Assembly (NCBI RefSeq): GCF_000376805.1
Contig: NZ_AQXT01000002.1
Span: 2,914,001 to 2,978,000, forward strand
Length of the DNA stretch: 64,000 bases
DNA from: Henriciella marina DSM 19595
GTDB lineage: Bacteria > Pseudomonadota > Alphaproteobacteria > Caulobacterales > Hyphomonadaceae
Reading direction: 5' to 3'
The translations under genes were made by a program, and so were the position numbers. The notes under the pieces are model-generated. The model was not told the DNA's origin and did not search any database. It saw only the letters and a program-made list of their open reading frames with translations. This document shows, piece after piece, positions 1 through 9,126 of the stretch (positions are counted from its first letter, which is position 1; each line of letters opens with the position of its first letter).

Positions 1-1289
1 CCCAGCATGAGGCCGATCGCGACAGGTTCGGTCAGGCGGCGGTTCAGACAATACAGGGTCAGCAGGGGGGCAAAGGCCACGGCCAGCGTCGACCACGACA
101 GGATCACGAGCGTGAAGACGCTCTGATTGTCGAGAAGCGCGATCCCGAGCGCGGCAAGCGTCACGACAGCGGTGGCTGCCTTCAGCATCAGCGGATGTTC
201 GAGGCGTTCGGGCGTCAAATCATGCGTGATGGCGGCCGAGCAGGAGAGGACTACGGAGTCCGCGGTCGACATGGTCGCGGCGAAGATGCCGGCAAGGATC
301 AACCCGACCATGACATCGGGGAGCAGGTCCTCAGCCATGCGGGGCAGGGCAAGCTCAACATCGATGTCGCCTGCTTCCGGCATGTAAAATCTCGCCATCA
401 GAGAGAGCCCTGCCGCGAGCAGGTAGAAGACAACGAAAAAGCCATAGTACCAGGCACGGGTGCGCTGCATGTTCTTTTCGTCATCGAGCGCCATGAAGCG
501 CACCATGATGTGCGGCTGTCCGACAACGGAGAAGCCAGCGAAAAGCCAGCCAAGCACGAAGAAAACGATGCCCAGAACGCCGGTCATCAGGATCTCGTTG
601 TTCTCAGGAAAAAGGTTCAGATACGTTCCGTTATCCATGGTGCTCAGCTGGCCCAGCATGCCGTCAAATCCGCCTGCCCCTGAAAGGCCGACGAAGAAGA
701 GAGCAAAGAGGGCGACAAGCATGGAAATGGACTGCACCGCATCGGTCCAGATGGAGGCACGAATGCCGCCAGCAATGGAATAGGCGAGAATGATCACGGC
801 AGAGCCGATCGCGCCGATGCGCCAGTCAAAGCCTTCAAACACGCCGTCCAGCGCCTTGGCGCCAGCCGTGATCTGGGCGGCGCCGTAAACCACAAGCAGG
901 ATCACCATGATAACCGCGGCCATCCGGCGCCAGACCGAGAAATCCTCTCCGTGCCAGTTGGAAAGGACTGAGGCGAACGAGGCTTGTTTGGTGACGCCGG
1001 TCGCCTTGCGCAGCTGTCTGTGGATGAAGAGCGAGCCGAGATAGTCCCCGACAATCCAGCCAAACATCAGCCAGACGGCCGATAGACCGGTTGCATAACC
1101 ATAGCCGATGACGCCGATGAAGAGATAACCGGAATTGTTCGTTGCAACGGCAGAAAGCCCGGCAAGCCATGGCGAGACTGATTGGCCGGCCATGTAGTAA
1201 TCATTTCTCTCCCCGGTGGATTTTCTGGCAGAGGCAAGCCCTACGCCCAGGAAGATGATCAGGATAACTACAAAGCTCGCAATAATCAT
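1..1289 (-). CDS. Sodium:solute symporter (SSS/PutP-like), partial at left edge
   Basis: Reading leftwards from the ATG at 1287-1289 gives about 429 residues with no stop, so the C-terminus lies outside the window. The protein starts MIIASFVVILIIFLGVGLAS and is a string of hydrophobic segments. It carries features of the sodium:solute symporter family: an early polar stretch with YYMAGQS, then VSPWLAGLSAVATNNSG, and later a helix containing STADSVVLSCSAAI. The family (PutP, PanF and relatives) imports proline, betaine, pantothenate and similar solutes with Na+ across the inner membrane. The start overlaps the stop of the MFS gene (ATGA, 4 bases), making it the last visible gene of the ectoine operon. 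An osmolyte such as proline or ectoine is a reasonable substrate by context; this is inference. No substrate-specific residue is decisive. Confidence 0.85.
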   Translation of the reverse strand, partial: MIIASFVVILIIFLGVGLASARKSTGERNDYYMAGQSVSPWLAGLSAVATNNSGYLFIGVIGYGYATGLSAVWLMFGWIVGDYLGSLFIHRQLRKATGVTKQASFASVLSNWHGEDFSVWRRMAAVIMVILLVVYGAAQITAGAKALDGVFEGFDWRIGAIGSAVIILAYSIAGGIRASIWTDAVQSISMLVALFALFFVGLSGAGGFDGMLGQLSTMDNGTYLNLFPENNEILMTGVLGIVFFVLGWLFAGFSVVGQPHIMVRFMALDDEKNMQRTRAWYYGFFVVFYLLAAGLSLMARFYMPEAGDIDVELALPRMAEDLLPDVMVGLILAGIFAATMSTADSVVLSCSAAITHDLTPERLEHPLMLKAATAVVTLAALGIALLDNQSVFTLVILSWSTLAVAFAPLLTLYCLNRRLTEPVAIGLML

Positions 1290-2623
1290 TCGTCGTTCTC
1301 GTTTGAGGCCATCCAGGCTAGAAACAGGTCGAACTGCTCATTTTCTTCCTCGCCGCGTGGGTCTAGGTCCGACAGGGCGAGGCTGGTTGCCTGGGTGGCA
1401 TTGAAGGGTTCCTTGTCGATCTCTTCGACAGGGTCGGCATTCACTGTACGTGTGAACATGAGCGCGGCAAGTAGAGCAAGGGCACCCGACGCATAGAAAA
1501 AGAGGCCTGGCCCACCGAGAGGCGTCATGACGAGGCCTGCCACGGCGGGTCCGGCGATGGACCCGATCCCCCACAAAACGATGATACCAGCCATCATTGG
1601 CGTTGTCTGACTGGCTTCGGCCCGGTCTGCGGCATGTGCGACAGCGATCGCGTAGAATGACAGCGCGCCCAGGCCATAGCCAAATCCCAGCATGAAGATC
1701 AGAATTTGCGGCACCAGACCCGCTGCGAGGCCAAGTCCAAGCGCGCAGACAGCCCCGATCAGACCGGTGGCTGCTATGACCAGGCGTCTGTCGATACGGT
1801 CAGAAATCATGCCTGCTGGCCAGAGACCAACGATGGCGCCTGCCAGGATTGCGGCGTTGAAGTTGGCTGCGAAAGAAGCGGCCTGATCAGGGGCGATGGT
1901 CTGGGCATAGACGGGGTAAAGCTGGGCGACCGAATTGTTCACGGCACCAGCGCAGAAGGCTGCAATCGCGGCGGCGGGGGCCAGCCGGAACATCCTGCGG
2001 GGGCCGAACGGCTTGCCGGTGCTCAACTCTGGCTGGCTCTGCCGCGTGGCGGTTATCGGCATTATCGTGAGGGCGAAGAGCACGGCGACGATAAGAAAGC
2101 CGCCCGCGCCACCCGCGCCGGCCATGATCAGGAATGGGCCACCGACAGCGCCTAGCTTTGAGACAACGTGATAGAAACTGAGGATTGAACCGCGGCGGTC
2201 TGCTGGCGCAGCGTCTGCGACCCAGCTTTCACCAGCCGTGAAGAGCGCCGACGTGCAGATGCCGATGACGCCCTGGACAAGCGCCCAGCCCATAAGACTA
2301 ACGCCCAGTGTGAAGCTGAGCGATGCAATAATGGCGATGGCGGCAAAGAAGGCGAAAGATCGGATATGCCCTATCCGTGAAATCTGCGCTGGCGATAGCA
2401 AGGCTCCTGTGAGGAAGCCGCCCGCGAAGAATGCCGCAACCAGACCAAGGCCAGCATTCGACGCACCGGCATTTGCCAGGCTCAGCGCGATCGTCACGGA
2501 CAGGGCAGCCGATGCGCCCTGAAGCATAGTCAGAGCACTCGTGACAGCCAGAACGTTGCGGTACGACCCCAGACGTTCTTTCCATCCAGTTTCTTGCCGG
2601 GTGACGGACCCCGAACTTGCCAT
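1286..2623 (-). CDS. MFS transporter of the ectoine operon (YcaD-like)
   Basis: 445 residues, about 12 predicted membrane helices. The loop with ESWVADAAPADRRGSILSFY resembles the YcaD branch of the major facilitator superfamily; a second loop has DRIDRR. The last ~60 residues form an acidic cytoplasmic tail (EEIDKE, RGEEENEQFD). The ATG overlaps the aspartokinase stop (TGATG) and the stop overlaps the SSS symporter start (ATGA), so all three are probably translationally coupled. Position suggests movement of ectoine or a precursor, or an osmotic role, but MFS substrates cannot be read from sequence. The acidic tail is long for the family and could be regulatory. Confidence 0.8.
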   Translation of the reverse strand: MASSGSVTRQETGWKERLGSYRNVLAVTSALTMLQGASAALSVTIALSLANAGASNAGLGLVAAFFAGGFLTGALLSPAQISRIGHIRSFAFFAAIAIIASLSFTLGVSLMGWALVQGVIGICTSALFTAGESWVADAAPADRRGSILSFYHVVSKLGAVGGPFLIMAGAGGAGGFLIVAVLFALTIMPITATRQSQPELSTGKPFGPRRMFRLAPAAAIAAFCAGAVNNSVAQLYPVYAQTIAPDQAASFAANFNAAILAGAIVGLWPAGMISDRIDRRLVIAATGLIGAVCALGLGLAAGLVPQILIFMLGFGYGLGALSFYAIAVAHAADRAEASQTTPMMAGIIVLWGIGSIAGPAVAGLVMTPLGGPGLFFYASGALALLAALMFTRTVNADPVEEIDKEPFNATQATSLALSDLDPRGEEENEQFDLFLAWMASNENDE

Positions 2624-4074
2624 CAGGCGGCGGTTCTGATTTCCGAGGAATCACCATCGCGGGTGGCGGAATCCTCTTCCACCAGAGCCCGGTGAAGGAC
2701 GCGGACGGTCTCGTCGTAATCCTCTTCGGCGACGATTGTCTGAAGATCCGTGCTCCGGGTCAGTTTCTGGAGGCCGAGCATGTTGATGCCAGCCTCAAAC
2801 AGCGCTGTCGTCGCCTTTGCAGTCATGCCGGGCACGTCAAGATTGGCACCGATCACCGAAACGATGGCCACCTTGCGGATCGTCACCTCGGCGTTTTCGT
2901 ACATGGCTTCAAGGTCTGCTGCTGCCCGTTTCAGCGACTGACGCGTGCAGTCGACATAGTGGGTGATCGTATTGGCGTTGGAGCACTTCGACACGATCCA
3001 GATATTATGGCGTGTCAGGGCTTTCAGCGCCTCAGCGTCATAACCTTTCACGCCGACCATATCCTGTTCGAACAGCTCAAAAGCGTAGATGTTCTTGATC
3101 CCTGTGACGATCTCGGCGCGGCCGATTTCAGGGTGGAAGTCATCGGTGATGATCGTCCCGGCGTCAGACGGGTCGAATGTGTTCTTGACCCGAAGCGGCA
3201 CGCCGGCCTGGCGAAGGCCCTTGGCGGCTTTCGGATGAACCGCTTCCATGCCCATATTCGAGAGCTGGTCGGCAACATCGTAATTGGTCTTGCCGATCTT
3301 CAGCACCTTGTCGTTACCGACCAGTTTCGGATCGGCACTGGAAAGGTGGAATTCCTTATGAATGATCGCTTCGGCAGCGCCGGTAAGCGCGCCAATCCGC
3401 GAGAAGGTCACTTCGGTGTAGCCACGGTCATAAAGCTTCACCATGCCTTCGGTGCAACTTGCATAACCGGTACAGATCGCCAGTTCCTTGGAGAAATCAA
3501 TGTTGCGGAATGAGGTTTCAATGCGCTCATCCAGCGTCATCTTTTCTTCGTCGCGCCACCCGGTGAGATCAACGAAGACCGAGTTGATATCATGCTGGCG
3601 AAGCAGGAGCGTCGTATTGTGCGCCGAATGGGCTTCGCCGAGGGCGGCCAGCATTTCGCGAACCGTCAGGAGATGTTCGTCAAGGCGGAACTGGCCGTAG
3701 GAACAAAGACGGTGAAGGTCGATCAGGCAGTTGCGGACGCCTTCGACGCGTTCAAGAACGAAATTGTCTGCAACCTTGCAATCTGGATGGTCGCCGAAGA
3801 CTTCCTCATTCTTTTCGCGCATGGCCGCCGACAGCTCAGTCAGTGCCTCGCTCCACTGCCACTTGTTTTCGGCGCTTGCGAAAAGGCTGTAGACGCCCGG
3901 CTTGCCGGTTTTCTTGTGTTCCAGAAGAAGGTTGGTCATGCCCGCATAGGCGGACACGACGAAAATACGGTTGTACAGATCAGCGCCCTCGCGCCCATTT
4001 ATCAGGACATTGTCCAGGATGACCGGCGTGTTGGCGATTGATGTGCCGCCGATTTTTTCAACAGTGTGGGTCAT
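2623..4074 (-). CDS. ask: Ectoine-type aspartate kinase (Ask_ect)
   Basis: 483 residues. Phosphorylates L-aspartate, the first committed step toward aspartate semialdehyde, the precursor of diaminobutyrate and ectoine. The N-terminus HTVEKIGGTSIAN carries the aspartokinase K-x-G-G-T-S motif. The middle has the kinase core (FSRIGALTGAAEAI) and the last ~140 residues form paired ACT regulatory domains (IVSVIGANLDVPGMTAKATT). It is of the dedicated type found in ectABC-ask operons, reported to be less feedback-sensitive than general aspartokinases. It lies 84 bases after ectC and overlaps the following MFS start by one base. Preceded by GGGGGCTTTAAGCC before ATG, a usable ribosome-binding site. 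Confidence 0.93.
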   Translation of the reverse strand: MTHTVEKIGGTSIANTPVILDNVLINGREGADLYNRIFVVSAYAGMTNLLLEHKKTGKPGVYSLFASAENKWQWSEALTELSAAMREKNEEVFGDHPDCKVADNFVLERVEGVRNCLIDLHRLCSYGQFRLDEHLLTVREMLAALGEAHSAHNTTLLLRQHDINSVFVDLTGWRDEEKMTLDERIETSFRNIDFSKELAICTGYASCTEGMVKLYDRGYTEVTFSRIGALTGAAEAIIHKEFHLSSADPKLVGNDKVLKIGKTNYDVADQLSNMGMEAVHPKAAKGLRQAGVPLRVKNTFDPSDAGTIITDDFHPEIGRAEIVTGIKNIYAFELFEQDMVGVKGYDAEALKALTRHNIWIVSKCSNANTITHYVDCTRQSLKRAAADLEAMYENAEVTIRKVAIVSVIGANLDVPGMTAKATTALFEAGINMLGLQKLTRSTDLQTIVAEEDYDETVRVLHRALVEEDSATRDGDSSEIRTAA

Positions 4075-4109
4075 GGCTTAAAGCCCCCTAGGATTTGGTC
4101 TGGTTGAAG

Positions 4110-4146
4110 CCGCAGCCTGCCTGTTCGTGCCAGGGGCAGGCTGCGG
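4110..4146 (-). promoter_or_regulatory. Perfect 12-bp hairpin between ectC and ask
   Basis: CCGCAGCCTGCC (4110-4121) is exactly complementary to GGCAGGCTGCGG (4135-4146), with a 13-base loop. It sits in the 84-base ectC-ask gap, the only sizeable gap in this part of the operon. No U run follows on the minus strand, so a factor-independent terminator is unlikely. It may stabilise the upstream ectABC mRNA 3' end or damp read-through into ask. Confidence 0.65.
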
Positions 4147-4158
4147 GAGACAGGGTAT

Positions 4159-4566
4159 TCAGGCGTCGTTGATGTCCTCAAGGTCTTCGGCGGCTGCATA
4201 GGACCCATCCGGCAGGTGGACTTCCTTGCCGGTCACAGGCGGATTGAAGCAGCAGGCCATGTGCAGTTCTTCCTCGGCACGCAGCGTATGCTTGTCGTGC
4301 AGGTTCAGCGCATACATGACGCCAGGCCTGATCTCATGGGTCTCGCCGGTGCCGTGATCCGTGATCGAGCCCTTGCCCTTCATGCAGTACACACTCTCGA
4401 AGTGGTTCTTGTAGTGAAAGATGTGCTCTGAGCCAGCTTCCAGGATCGTGATATGGAAGCTGAAACCCATTTTCTCATCGGCCAGGAGCATCCGGTAGGA
4501 TGTCCATTTGGCGTCAGAGACGGCACGGTCTGTGCCTTTGAGGTCGTTCAGGTCGCGTACAATCAT
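4159..4566 (-). CDS. ectC: L-ectoine synthase EctC
   Basis: 135 residues, normal for EctC. Catalyses cyclising dehydration of N-gamma-acetyl-diaminobutyrate to ectoine in the cytoplasm. It is a small cupin: SEHIFHYKNHFESVYCMKGKG and the later LHDKHTLRAEEELHMACCFNPP contain the conserved metal-cupin and substrate residues (Glu and Tyr of FESVYC, His of LHDKH). It follows ectB by 6 bases; its GGAG lies inside the end of ectB. No ectD (ectoine hydroxylase) is found beside it, so the window supports ectoine rather than hydroxyectoine production. Confidence 0.97.
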   Translation of the reverse strand: MIVRDLNDLKGTDRAVSDAKWTSYRMLLADEKMGFSFHITILEAGSEHIFHYKNHFESVYCMKGKGSITDHGTGETHEIRPGVMYALNLHDKHTLRAEEELHMACCFNPPVTGKEVHLPDGSYAAAEDLEDINDA

Positions 4567-4572
4567 GCTAGC

Positions 4573-5871
4573 TTACTCCGCTGCGACTTTGGTACTGTCG
4601 GATGCTTCGCGCGCGGACTCGAGCAGAATGTCGAGGCCCTTGCGAAGGGTGGCTTCCGGCACGGTGAGGGCAACGAGCACCTTCACCACTTCATCGTCTC
4701 CGCCGGAGGTCTCGATGATGAGGCCTTTTTGGAATGCGCGGGCGCAGATGTCGGAGGCGAGATCGCCGCTTTCGACGTCAATACCCTGCATCATCCCGCG
4801 GCCCTTGAGCCGTGCGTCAGGAAGAATGTCGATAATCTTCTGGAGGCCTTCGGTGAGGATTTCCGACTTGGCCCGGACGTCCTTCTGGAAAGAGTCGTCC
4901 TTCCAGAACTTGTCGAGGGCAACCTTGCCGGTCACGAAAGCATGATTGTTGCCACGGAACGTGCCGTTGTGCTCGGCCGGCTTCCAGATGTCGTGCTCTT
5001 TCTTGATCAGTACGCAGGCGAAAGGCAGGCCCATGCCGGACAGCGATTTGGCCTGGGTGATGATGTCCGGCTTGATGCCGGCAATCTCGAAGCCGAAATA
5101 GTCGCCCGAACGGCCGCAGCCCGACTGAATATCGTCGATGATGAGCAGCGCGCCATGCTTCTTCGCAAGATCTGCAATTCCTTTCATCCACTCCTTTGAC
5201 GCGGCATTCAGTCCGCCTTCGCCCTGGATCGGTTCGAAGATGAAGGCCGCCGGGGCATCGACGCCGGAGGATGGATTGTCGAGCATGGTCTCGATCTGTT
5301 TCAGCGTGTCGATGTCGTCGCCGAACGCGCCGGCATAGGGCATGTGGGTCGTGCCGGTCAGGCCAACGCTACCCGTGCCCGAACCGCCGCGCTTGCCGGC
5401 ATTGCCGGTCAGCGCCAAAGCGCCCATGGTCATGCCGTGAAAGCCGTTGGTGAAGGCAATCACATTGGTGCGGCCGGTAACCTTGCGGGCCAGCTTGACG
5501 GCGGCCTCGACGGCATTCGTGCCGGTCGGGCCAGTCATCATGATCTTGTAGTCGCCCATGCCGCGCGGCTCGAGAATGTTCTCCTCGAACGCTTTCAGCC
5601 ATTCGGCTTTTGCGTCTGTATACATGTCGAGACCGTGGGCGATGCCATCACGTTCGATATGCGCGATAAGAGCGGCCTTCATGTCCGGATCGTTGTGACC
5701 GTAATTGAGGGTCGAACAACCGGCGAGAAAGTCGATATAGGTTTCGCCATCGGCGTCGGTCATTTCCGAGCCTTTGGCGCTCACGAAAAGCGCGTCGAAG
5801 TTGCGGCAATAGCTGCGCACGATCGACTCGCGCCTTTCAAAGATGTCTTCCTGAGTGTCTGTGAACGGCAT
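4573..5871 (-). CDS. ectB: Diaminobutyrate-2-oxoglutarate transaminase EctB
   Basis: 432 residues from the chosen ATG at 5869-5871, which is preceded by AGGAG at 8 bases; an upstream in-frame ATG at 5889 would add six residues that contain this ribosome-binding site. PLP-dependent class-III aminotransferase converting aspartate semialdehyde plus glutamate to L-2,4-diaminobutyrate. Visible motifs are TGPTGTNAVEAAVKLAR (cofactor phosphate), IIDDIQSGCGRSG (the Asp contacting the pyridine nitrogen) and ITQAKSLSGMGLP with the Schiff-base lysine. Second gene of the ectoine operon, 59 bases after ectA. Confidence 0.96.
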   Translation of the reverse strand: MPFTDTQEDIFERRESIVRSYCRNFDALFVSAKGSEMTDADGETYIDFLAGCSTLNYGHNDPDMKAALIAHIERDGIAHGLDMYTDAKAEWLKAFEENILEPRGMGDYKIMMTGPTGTNAVEAAVKLARKVTGRTNVIAFTNGFHGMTMGALALTGNAGKRGGSGTGSVGLTGTTHMPYAGAFGDDIDTLKQIETMLDNPSSGVDAPAAFIFEPIQGEGGLNAASKEWMKGIADLAKKHGALLIIDDIQSGCGRSGDYFGFEIAGIKPDIITQAKSLSGMGLPFACVLIKKEHDIWKPAEHNGTFRGNNHAFVTGKVALDKFWKDDSFQKDVRAKSEILTEGLQKIIDILPDARLKGRGMMQGIDVESGDLASDICARAFQKGLIIETSGGDDEVVKVLVALTVPEATLRKGLDILLESAREASDSTKVAAE

Positions 5872-5930
5872 GCGTTCTGCTCCTGTCATTGGTCTGGTTT
5901 TGGGCGTCTCTAAACGCGAGAAGTGTCGGC

Positions 5931-6437
5931 TCAGCTATTGGCCGGCCGGCCAAAAGGCCCGATTGTCACGAGAATCTCGCTGTCGTGACGGCCTTTGAAA
6001 TGTGTGTCCTTGTCGAAGAACTTGGTGTCTCTCAATGGCGCTTCAAGCCAGCGCGCGAGGCTTTTGAAGAGGCCCCATGATGCCTCATTATCTGGTGTTA
6101 TAGTGGTCTTCAGATAACGCACATCCTTGCAGGACGGGCGGGAGAAGATGTCGGCGACAAGGCGCTTTGGAATGCGTTTGCCACGCGCCTTTTCGCCAAT
6201 GGCCACCTGCCAGAGAAAAAAGACATCCGGCTCGCCGGGTGGAATATGCCCGCTGACCCAACCGATCACCTCGCCATCCTCACGCGCGAGCGCGCACGTC
6301 TCAGCAAAGTGGGTCGTCTGGATCAGGTTCATGTAAAGCGAGTTGGTATCAAGCGGAGGACATGCAGCGATGAGGTCGTGAACGGCTGCGCCGTCCTCGC
6401 TTTTCGGTGCCTCGATTGTGACGGCGTCTGTGATCAT
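5931..6437 (-). CDS. ectA: L-2,4-diaminobutyrate acetyltransferase EctA
   Basis: 168 residues, GNAT fold. Acetylates the gamma amino group of diaminobutyrate using acetyl-CoA. The N-terminal LIAACPPLDTNSLYMNLI is characteristic of EctA, and the acetyl-CoA loop is seen in VAIGEKARGKRIPKRL; KTTITPDNEASWGLFKSLAR follows. First gene of the operon, divergent from ectR with 238 bases between them. The ribosome-binding site is weak (GAAG just before ATG), and a perfect TATAAT lies close upstream. Confidence 0.96.
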   Translation of the reverse strand: MITDAVTIEAPKSEDGAAVHDLIAACPPLDTNSLYMNLIQTTHFAETCALAREDGEVIGWVSGHIPPGEPDVFFLWQVAIGEKARGKRIPKRLVADIFSRPSCKDVRYLKTTITPDNEASWGLFKSLARWLEAPLRDTKFFDKDTHFKGRHDSEILVTIGPFGRPANS

Positions 6438-6675
6438 GTCTTCAAGCCTGCTTCAATTATACAATGGCCAAAGCGCCGCCGAGTTCCCGGTCGAGCGCTT
6501 GCCTGGTAAATATTGTTTGACTATCTATATAAGTATGGCGCAAACGGGGTCAACCCGTGCACGCCGAAGAACTGGATTGAGAGACATCGTTCCTCAAAAG
6601 CCGGAATAAAGACAAAAATAGCCCTAAGAACTGTTTGATACAAAAATATTTTTTAACCAAAGGATCATTGATAAT
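6438..6675. promoter_or_regulatory. ectA/ectR divergent control region
   Basis: 238 AT-rich bases between divergent ectA and ectR. On the minus strand a perfect TATAAT lies at 6461-6456, 19 bases before the ectA ATG; its -35 region is poor, as expected for an activated or repressed promoter. A second AT-rich block (about 6507-6533, TATTGTTTGACTATCTATAT) resembles in composition the pseudopalindromic EctR sites described in methylotrophs and is the most likely operator. A 12-base palindrome AAAAATATTTTT lies at 6642-6653, 22 bases before the ectR ATG. Roles are inferred. Confidence 0.5.
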
Positions 6676-7242
6676 ATGGCGCAACTCTCGGAAGGTTTTG
6701 ATTCCCTGCGCCTGTCAGCGGCGCATGCAGATATGTGGAGCGAGGACATGCAGGATCAGGCGGAAGTTGCACTTGTCGCATTGCGGCGTGTCCTCAAAGC
6801 TACGGCCAGCAACGTGAAGTCGGTTGCCCAGAAGACCGGCCTGACCGCATCGCAACTGCTCGTGCTTCAGGTGCTGCGGACGCAAGGCGATACGCTGACC
6901 GGAGACTTGGCGCGCGCCGTTGACCTCAAGCAGGCGACAATTTCGATCCTGATCGACAAGTTGCAGGAAAACGGTCTTGTTGATCGCAAGCGTGGCGAGA
7001 CCGACCGTCGCCGCGTCTGGGTTCGTCTCACCGACAAGGGCCTCGCCGCGCTTGAGGGCGCGCCCGATCTTCTGCAGGACAGGTTTCGCACGCGATTTGG
7101 CAAACTTGCAGATTGGGAACAGGCGAGCATTACCGCCTCGCTTTTGCGTGTCGTTTCGCTGCTGGATGCAGAAAAGATAGAGGCATCGCCCATCCTTGAC
7201 GTTGCCGATGTGAACGATCCGCCCGTCGGCAAGAAAGCGTGA
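6676..7242 (+). CDS. ectR: MarR-family regulator EctR
   Basis: 188 residues. Winged-helix core is visible: LTASQLLVLQVLRTQGDTLT, then recognition helix LARAVDLKQATISILIDKL, then wing DRKRGETDRRRVWVRLTDKG, the classic MarR D-x-R-D/E-x-R-R type. Divergent from ectABC-ask, the arrangement in which EctR is known to repress ectoine genes at low salinity. The C-terminus carries ~25 extra residues after the dimerisation helix. A small stem-loop (GGCTT-TTT-AAGCC, 7266-7278) follows the stop but lacks a clear U tract. Confidence 0.9.
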   Translation: MAQLSEGFDSLRLSAAHADMWSEDMQDQAEVALVALRRVLKATASNVKSVAQKTGLTASQLLVLQVLRTQGDTLTGDLARAVDLKQATISILIDKLQENGLVDRKRGETDRRRVWVRLTDKGLAALEGAPDLLQDRFRTRFGKLADWEQASITASLLRVVSLLDAEKIEASPILDVADVNDPPVGKKA

Positions 7243-7363
7243 TCGCCGTCGCGGCCACCAATTCAGGCTTTTTAAGCCACCTCTTCCTGTTTTCCTTTTG
7301 CAAGCCGGGGCCGCTGGCCTAGTGTTATGACTGTTCGTTCCAAAGGTTGATGGGAGAGACGAA

Positions 7364-7918
7364 ATGAAATTTCGCATGAGCGCACTGGCGCTGGTTCTGG
7401 CTACGGGTCTTGGCGCTTGCGGCGGCGCGGATGAACCGGCTGATATCGAAGCCGATACGCCGCCTGCAGAGATGTCCACGCCGGATGAAGCTGACGCCGA
7501 AGCGGATACCGAGGCCCCTGTGGAGGCAGAGACCGCATCTGGCCCGGCAGAGGAGAGCGCGCAGCTTGCAAGCCTGCCCGCGCCATATGCCAGCGCCGAT
7601 TACGCGACAGGCAAGCGCCTCTTCATGCAGTGCTCGTCCTGCCACTCGCTGGCTGAAGGCGGCCCGACGCTGCTAGGCCCGAACCTTTACGGCATGTTCG
7701 ACCGTCAGGTCGGCGGCCTCGATAATTTCGACTATTCGCAGGCGCTGCAGGAAGCCGATTTTGAATGGACGCCGGAGCAGCTCGACCAGTGGCTTGCCAG
7801 CCCGCGTAATTTCCTGCCCGGCAACCGTATGAGCTTTGCGGGCGTGCCGCGCGAAGACAACCGCGTTGCGGTCATCGCCTATATCATGAGCGAAACCGGC
7901 TACACGCCGGAGAGCTAG
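7364..7918 (+). CDS. Class I c-type cytochrome, lipoprotein-like
   Basis: 184 residues. A signal sequence ends in LGACGG, a lipobox, so the protein is probably anchored by lipid in the periplasm. Residues ~20-65 form an unusual linker almost entirely of Ala, Asp, Glu, Pro and Thr. The mature domain has one haem site CSSCH and the distal ligand Met in LPGNRMSFAGVP, as in cytochromes c2/c550. Preceded by GGGAGAGACGAA before ATG. The linker would let the haem domain reach partners away from the membrane, for example electrons from FccAB or the molybdenum hydroxylase encoded across the junction; this is inference. Its stop shares the palindrome CTAG with the stop of moeA on the other strand. Confidence 0.9.
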   Translation: MKFRMSALALVLATGLGACGGADEPADIEADTPPAEMSTPDEADAEADTEAPVEAETASGPAEESAQLASLPAPYASADYATGKRLFMQCSSCHSLAEGGPTLLGPNLYGMFDRQVGGLDNFDYSQALQEADFEWTPEQLDQWLASPRNFLPGNRMSFAGVPREDNRVAVIAYIMSETGYTPES

Positions 7919-9126
7919 GCCTCAGACTGAATATGCGCCGGGCTGGTCACCAGAAAGTCGACCAGCTCGCCGCGTTTTCGGGCATCGGCATTCGGCAGGC
8001 GGCGCAGTAGACCTGCGCTATTCACAAACGGCTTTATGAGCGAGCTATCCTGATCGGGTGCCGGGTCGGCCATGAGTTGGCCGCCCACGCCGAAAGACAG
8101 GAAGGCGCGCATGTAGTGCTCACGCGGGCCGTTCGCGGTGAGGTCACAAGCCAGGGTGGCCTGTACGAACTGATGCGGCGTGCCGGTGATCAGCGGTTTC
8201 AGAAACAGTTGCGCGCAAACCAGCGCCGAGGCCGGATTTCCAGGTAGGCCCAGGACGCGCGTCTGCTGGCGCGTTGAAAACCATGTCGGCTTGCCAGGGC
8301 GCACGGCGATTTTCTCAAAGACAGGATCGAAGCCAGCCGCCGCGAAAGCGGGGCGCATCAAATCATGATCGCCAACAGACGCGCCGCCGACAGGCAGGAA
8401 AATGTCGATGTCATTTGCTGCCGCGATGCGCTCGGCGATGGCGTCCAGCGTGTCCTCTGCAATCCCGAGATCGACCGGTTCGCCGCCCCATTCGCGGATG
8501 AGCGCGGCCAGCGCCACCGGGTTGGAATTGACGATTTCTCCGCGGCCGAGCTCACTGCCCGGAGGCTTCAGCTCATTGCCATTTGCAAGGATGCCGATGC
8601 GCAAGCGCCGGGTAACTTCAACGGTGCCGATATTCCCGGCTGCGAGCAGTCCAAGCTCTGCCGCACCGAGAAAAACGCCTTCGCGAAGCAGAACGTCTCC
8701 CTGATCGAAATCGCGGCCCGCCTTGCGGATGAACTGCGACGCGTCATAGCTTTCAGCGCAGACAATCGTGTCGCCGTCGCGTGTCGCATCTTCCTGAATG
8801 ACAATGTGGTCGGCGCCAGCTGGAATCTCACCGCCGGTGAAGATGCGGACGGCCTCGCCGGATGTGATGCTTTCAGTAAACGGTGTGCCTGCCGGGGATG
8901 CACCAACGACGCTCAGGCGCGCGCCTTTCTGGCGGACATCTTCCAGTCTGACCGCGTACCCATCCATCGCGGAGAGATCAGCGGGCGGGCGGCTGACCCC
9001 CGCGGTGATCGTCTCCGCCAGTTGTCGGCCATGGGCGGTTTCGAGCTCAATCGTTTCCGTGCTTTGGGGCAGGGCATGGCGCTGTAGCGCGGCCATCGCT
9101 TCATCGACGCTGATCAGGCCGCTCAT
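7915..9126 (-). CDS. moeA: Molybdopterin molybdenumtransferase MoeA
   Basis: 403 residues, normal length. Inserts molybdate into adenylated molybdopterin. Seen in order: N-terminal [42 protein letters not shown], the MoCF-binding domain with [12 protein letters not shown] and [14 protein letters not shown], and [20 protein letters not shown]. Last gene of the molybdenum run; its ATG overlaps the moaC stop (ATGA). Confidence 0.95.
   Translation of the reverse strand: MSGLISVDEAMAALQRHALPQSTETIELETAHGRQLAETITAGVSRPPADLSAMDGYAVRLEDVRQKGARLSVVGASPAGTPFTESITSGEAVRIFTGGEIPAGADHIVIQEDATRDGDTIVCAESYDASQFIRKAGRDFDQGDVLLREGVFLGAAELGLLAAGNIGTVEVTRRLRIGILANGNELKPPGSELGRGEIVNSNPVALAALIREWGGEPVDLGIAEDTLDAIAERIAAANDIDIFLPVGGASVGDHDLMRPAFAAAGFDPVFEKIAVRPGKPTWFSTRQQTRVLGLPGNPASALVCAQLFLKPLITGTPHQFVQATLACDLTANGPREHYMRAFLSFGVGGQLMADPAPDQDSSLIKPFVNSAGLLRRLPNADARKRGELVDFLVTSPAHIQSEA

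Noticed and set aside
2617-3513. Long rightward open frame (298 codons) opposite ask
   Set aside because: Antisense shadow of a well-supported aspartokinase; no domain-like content. Long antisense frames are expected at this GC content.
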